Assembly (NCBI GenBank): GCA_035764505.1
Contig: DASTZC010000029.1
Coordinates: forward strand, 1-42,127
Direction: 5' to 3'
Source of the DNA: Candidatus Polarisedimenticolia bacterium
GTDB lineage: Bacteria; Acidobacteriota; Polarisedimenticolia; Gp22-AA2; AA152
DNA: 42,127 nucleotides
The notes under the pieces are model-generated. The model worked only from the letters and a program-made list of their open reading frames with translations. It made no database searches and was not told the origin of the DNA. The translations under genes and the position numbers were made by a program. This document shows positions 38,203 to 42,127 of the stretch, piece after piece. Numbering within the stretch: the stretch's first letter is position 1; each line of letters opens with the position of its first letter.

Positions 38203-39425
38203 TCGCGTCTTCCGAGGGACGATCCCTCTTCGCCACCCTGCTCCCCGCCTCCCTCCTGGTCCTCGCCATTCTGCTGTGGCCGCAGGTGCTGGGGAGCTTC
38301 GTTCCCCTGGTCTGGCAGATCGGCAACCTGGCCCCCTACTGCCTGGTCCTGAGCGTTGCCTGCCTGGCGGCGGCGCTGGTCGCATGGCTTCGACGTAATC
38401 GGATTGCGGCCCTGGCCGCGCGGACTTTCCCGACCGGGCGTCATCTACTCTATGCCGCGGCCGCTTTGCTCCTGTCGGTGCTGGTCGTCCTGGGCGCCGG
38501 CGAGGCCATCCTGCGCTGGACGAGCTACCCTTTCCGCACCGGATGGACGCCGATGGAGTATCGGATCTCGCGCTTCGATCCGGTCCTGGGATGGTCCTAC
38601 GTTCCGAGACTGGTCATCACCCAGCGCTTTGGCTCGGCCGGGCGGCCCGTGCAGATAGCCTTCGACGATCAAGGGATTCGGATTGCGGCGCCGGGCGTCC
38701 GATTCGATCCGACGCGGCCGTCCGCGCTGTTCGCCGGCTGCTCCTACACCTTCGGGCACGGCCTCCCTTACGAGGAGACCTTCGTGGGGCGCCTCGGCGC
38801 CGATCCAGCCTTCGGGCTGCAGGCGGTCAATCTGGGGGTCCAGGGGTACGGGACCGATCAGGCGCTGCTCCGGCTGAAAGAGGAGCTTCCGCGCTTCAAC
38901 ACCAAGGTCGTCGTCTATACCTTCCTCCTGGACCATGTGATGCGCAACGACAACGCCGACCGGCGATTCATCTTTCCGAAAGCCCGCTTTCCAGGAACCA
39001 AGCCGCGCTTCGCGGTTAAAGAGGGCCGGCTGATAGAGGTAAGTCCCCCACGCCGCTACGAGGATCTGGTGGATTGCCACCTTTGCGATGTGGTCGGGCT
39101 GTTCTGGGCGAAGTCGGGGCCTCCGCCCAGCCTCGAGTTGACGCGCGCCCTGGTGAAGGCGATGAAGGAATACGTCGAATCGCAGGGCGTGGCTTTCGTC
39201 CTGGTGCTTTGGACCAACCCGCACCGACTCGATTCGTCGCAGCTGGCGGAGAGCCTGTTTCCCGGGCTGGGGGCCACGGTGGTGGACCTGGGATCCGGCG
39301 CCCCGCCCGATTTCCCGCAATGGATGATCCCCGGCGAGACCCACCCCGATGCGCGCGCCCATGCCTACGCCGCGCGGCGGATCGAGGAGAAGCTGCGCGA
39401 GCTGCGGCTCGTGCCGGCAAGCTAG
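38199..39425 (+). CDS. Membrane-anchored SGNH/GDSL-hydrolase-like protein
   Basis: A 408-residue protein. Three N-terminal membrane helices (about 13-32, 42-64, 83-102) precede an SGNH-type domain. Block I is ALFAGCSYTFGHGLPYEETF with the candidate nucleophile Ser182; Cys stands in place of the usual Asp before it. Block II is NLGVQGYGTDQALL and the final histidine is His382 in PGETHPDARAHAYAA. The Asp normally three residues before that His is Gly here, with Glu at -2, so the triad is non-standard. The domain probably faces the periplasm, where relatives remove or add acyl groups on glycans or lipids. The start ATG overlaps the aminotransferase stop, and the longer open frame is a shadow. 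Confidence 0.78.
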   Translation: MIASSEGRSLFATLLPASLLVLAILLWPQVLGSFVPLVWQIGNLAPYCLVLSVACLAAALVAWLRRNRIAALAARTFPTGRHLLYAAAALLLSVLVVLGAGEAILRWTSYPFRTGWTPMEYRISRFDPVLGWSYVPRLVITQRFGSAGRPVQIAFDDQGIRIAAPGVRFDPTRPSALFAGCSYTFGHGLPYEETFVGRLGADPAFGLQAVNLGVQGYGTDQALLRLKEELPRFNTKVVVYTFLLDHVMRNDNADRRFIFPKARFPGTKPRFAVKEGRLIEVSPPRRYEDLVDCHLCDVVGLFWAKSGPPPSLELTRALVKAMKEYVESQGVAFVLVLWTNPHRLDSSQLAESLFPGLGATVVDLGSGAPPDFPQWMIPGETHPDARAHAYAARRIEEKLRELRLVPAS

Positions 39426-39442
39426 GGTGAATCCGTCGAACT

Positions 39443-39928
39443 CTAGTTCTTGCCGCTTCTGACCGCGAGACTTCCCAGTCCCGCGATTCCCATCGCCAGA
39501 ACCGCCAGATTGGCCTGGACCGAGCGCGCGTGAAGCGCATCGAAGCGCTTCTGCGCCTCGGCGCGCGCGATGGGAGTCGCCGCGCTGACGCGCTCCTCCT
39601 TGAGGCGGTGGATGCGCGGCTCGAGAATCCAGCCGGCGTAGAGGGTGGAGGAAAGCATGACGAGCATGAGGAGGGTTTGCAGGAAGCGCAGGCCGCGCGA
39701 GCCCGACTCGAAAAGGAACAGCACGAGGACCGACAGCAGGGCCGACACGCCGCACACGACGCCCGCCCGATAGTAGCGCGGGAAGACCTCCGCCAGCAGC
39801 TTCCCCGCGGCGGCACGATCCATGGCCTGAAAGATGGTGGGGGCGATGACGGCGGAGAAGAACGCGATAGTGCCGACCCAGAGCGACAGGGCGAGCGTCA
39901 GGAGAAACTGGAAGAGCCAGCGCAGCAT
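39443..39928 (-). CDS. DUF4149-family membrane protein (TMEM205-like)
   Basis: A 161-residue protein with four helices. The first, LFQFLLTLALSLWVGTIAFF, runs into SAVIAPTIFQAMDRAAAGKL, then EVFPRYYRAGVVCG. This is the pattern of DUF4149 proteins, with the conserved Pro-Phe-Pro-x-Tyr-like element. The last helix lies near residues 140-155, after a charged loop with HRLKEER and QKRFDALHARS. Function is unknown. ATG at 39928 is chosen over 39982 because the extension would be translated from the rpoD terminator hairpin. GGGAGA precedes the chosen ATG. It lies downstream of rpoD but after its terminator. Confidence 0.75.
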   Translation of the reverse strand: MLRWLFQFLLTLALSLWVGTIAFFSAVIAPTIFQAMDRAAAGKLLAEVFPRYYRAGVVCGVSALLSVLVLFLFESGSRGLRFLQTLLMLVMLSSTLYAGWILEPRIHRLKEERVSAATPIARAEAQKRFDALHARSVQANLAVLAMGIAGLGSLAVRSGKN

Positions 39929-39945
39929 GCGAATCGTCTCCCGGA

Positions 39946-39976
39946 TGAAAAGAAAAGGCCGGCCCGAAGGCCGGCC
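39946..39976 (-). terminator. Intrinsic terminator of rpoD
   Basis: The minus strand reads GGCCGGCC-TTCG-GGCCGGCC, followed by TTTTCTTTT. This is an eight-pair stem with a stable TTCG tetraloop, 32 bases after the rpoD stop. It marks the end of the dnaG-rpoD transcript. Confidence 0.9.
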
Positions 39977-40007
39977 CATCATCCTATCCGATCCGCGGCA
40001 CCGGTTC

Positions 40008-41711
<1,704 letters not shown>

Positions 41712-41771
41712 CCAGGGCCTCCTTGCTGAGATACCGGCCGCCGGGCCGGTGTTGGGCGGTTCGCCCTCCCC

Positions 41772-42127
41772 CTACGGGGCGGTGGCGCTCCTCAGCGCAT
41801 GAATCTCGCGTCGCAAATCCATCTTCTGCCGCAGCAGGTCATCCACCGGAGTCCCGTCAACGGCCCGTTCCAGCCTCTCCTGCACTTCCTGCAGCCTGCG
41901 TGCCAGACGCGCGCTCTTCAGGCGTTTCAGACAATCCTCCGTCTCGGACGGGCCGGGCTCCGGACCGGGCAGGGCCGCCAGCCGCAACAGCAGATCCTGA
42001 TCGGCCGGTTCCGTGAGCTTCGATCCGACCCGCGAATAGGTGATTTCCTCCCGCAGCGACGGATCGAGTGCCGCTTTCCAGAGCCTCTCCACGCCGCTCC
42101 CCGTCAAATCGTCGTCGGACAGCGCCG
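41772..42127 (-). CDS. dnaG: DNA primase C-terminal fragment (5' end beyond right edge)
   Basis: An open frame enters the window from the right and ends at TAG 41774-41772, giving 117 residues with no start of its own. It is hydrophilic and helical, with a Leu/Arg-rich tail (RLKSARLARRLQEVQERLER, then LLRQKMDLRREIHALRS). This is like the C-terminal helicase-binding region of DnaG, which ends in the same kind of Arg/Leu/Glu helix. Position directly upstream of rpoD is the common dnaG-rpoD arrangement, which supports the call more than the weak sequence match. No catalytic TOPRIM domain can be seen because it lies outside. Confidence 0.7.
   Translation of the reverse strand, partial: ALSDDDLTGSGVERLWKAALDPSLREEITYSRVGSKLTEPADQDLLLRLAALPGPEPGPSETEDCLKRLKSARLARRLQEVQERLERAVDGTPVDDLLRQKMDLRREIHALRSATAP

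Overview
This is a GC-rich, gene-dense bacterial chromosome segment with short intergenic gaps and many stop/start overlaps. There is no sign of phage, insertion sequences, CRISPR or other integrated mobile DNA. Three things suggest an uncultured Acidobacteriota-like bacterium: a large secreted kelch/MopE-repeat protein with a Cys-containing tail, a dnaG-rpoD pair, and the mix of Hyf-type complex, DUF2892 and FtcD genes. This placement is an inference from gene content and not a phylogeny.

Layout. 1-4502 (minus): four membrane-arm subunits of a hydrogenase-4/formate-hydrogenlyase-like complex (hyfB, hyfC, hyfE, hyfF), with hyfF cut by the left edge. 4703-7205 (minus): a Yip1-family membrane protein and a TolC-type outer-membrane protein with a hairpin in its leader. 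7345-10963 (minus): a methylmalonyl-CoA mutase catalytic subunit translationally coupled to two Dpp/Opp-type ABC ATPases. 11112-16751: an uncharacterised membrane protein, a small Cys-rich secreted protein, and a 1415-residue surface protein with 14 kelch motifs and seven MopE-type metal-binding repeats. 16932-18182 (minus): a TetA-like MFS exporter.

18343-24694 (plus): a small membrane protein, then a housekeeping operon mtnA-tsaD-lepA-lepB-macrodomain-ppk2 behind a good sigma-70-type promoter. 24799-27054 (minus): a secreted subtilisin-family protease carrying a 12-cysteine insert in its catalytic domain. 27393-28360 (plus): two small membrane-protein genes. 28379-32948 (minus): a CAT-anticodon tRNA, probably tRNA-Ile2, leads directly into a six-gene set: zinc-ribbon coiled-coil protein, RNase HI, YggS, DivIVA, imidazolonepropionase, cyclodeaminase. 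33158-36352: a membrane-anchored hypothetical protein with a strong terminator, convergent with a Gfo/Idh/MocA oxidoreductase, which is itself divergent from an FGGY sugar kinase. 36497-39425 (plus): a coupled trio of DJ-1/PfpI protein, PLP aminotransferase and membrane-anchored SGNH protein. 39443-42127 (minus): a DUF4149 protein, rpoD with a clear terminator, and the 3' end of dnaG.

How the genes work together. Most blocks are core physiology: transcription initiation, tRNA modification and decoding, protein export, translation quality, methionine salvage and histidine catabolism. Energy metabolism is represented by a proton-pumping complex I-like arm and by propionate/succinate interconversion. 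The accessory character lies in the exported proteins (kelch-MopE giant, Cys-insert protease, six-Cys protein). I found no convincing wholly new multi-gene system. The best leads are the mutase/ABC-ATPase coupling, the tRNA-led operon, the Cys-rich insert in the protease, the possible attenuator before tolC, and the orphan Hyf arm whose catalytic half lies outside the window.
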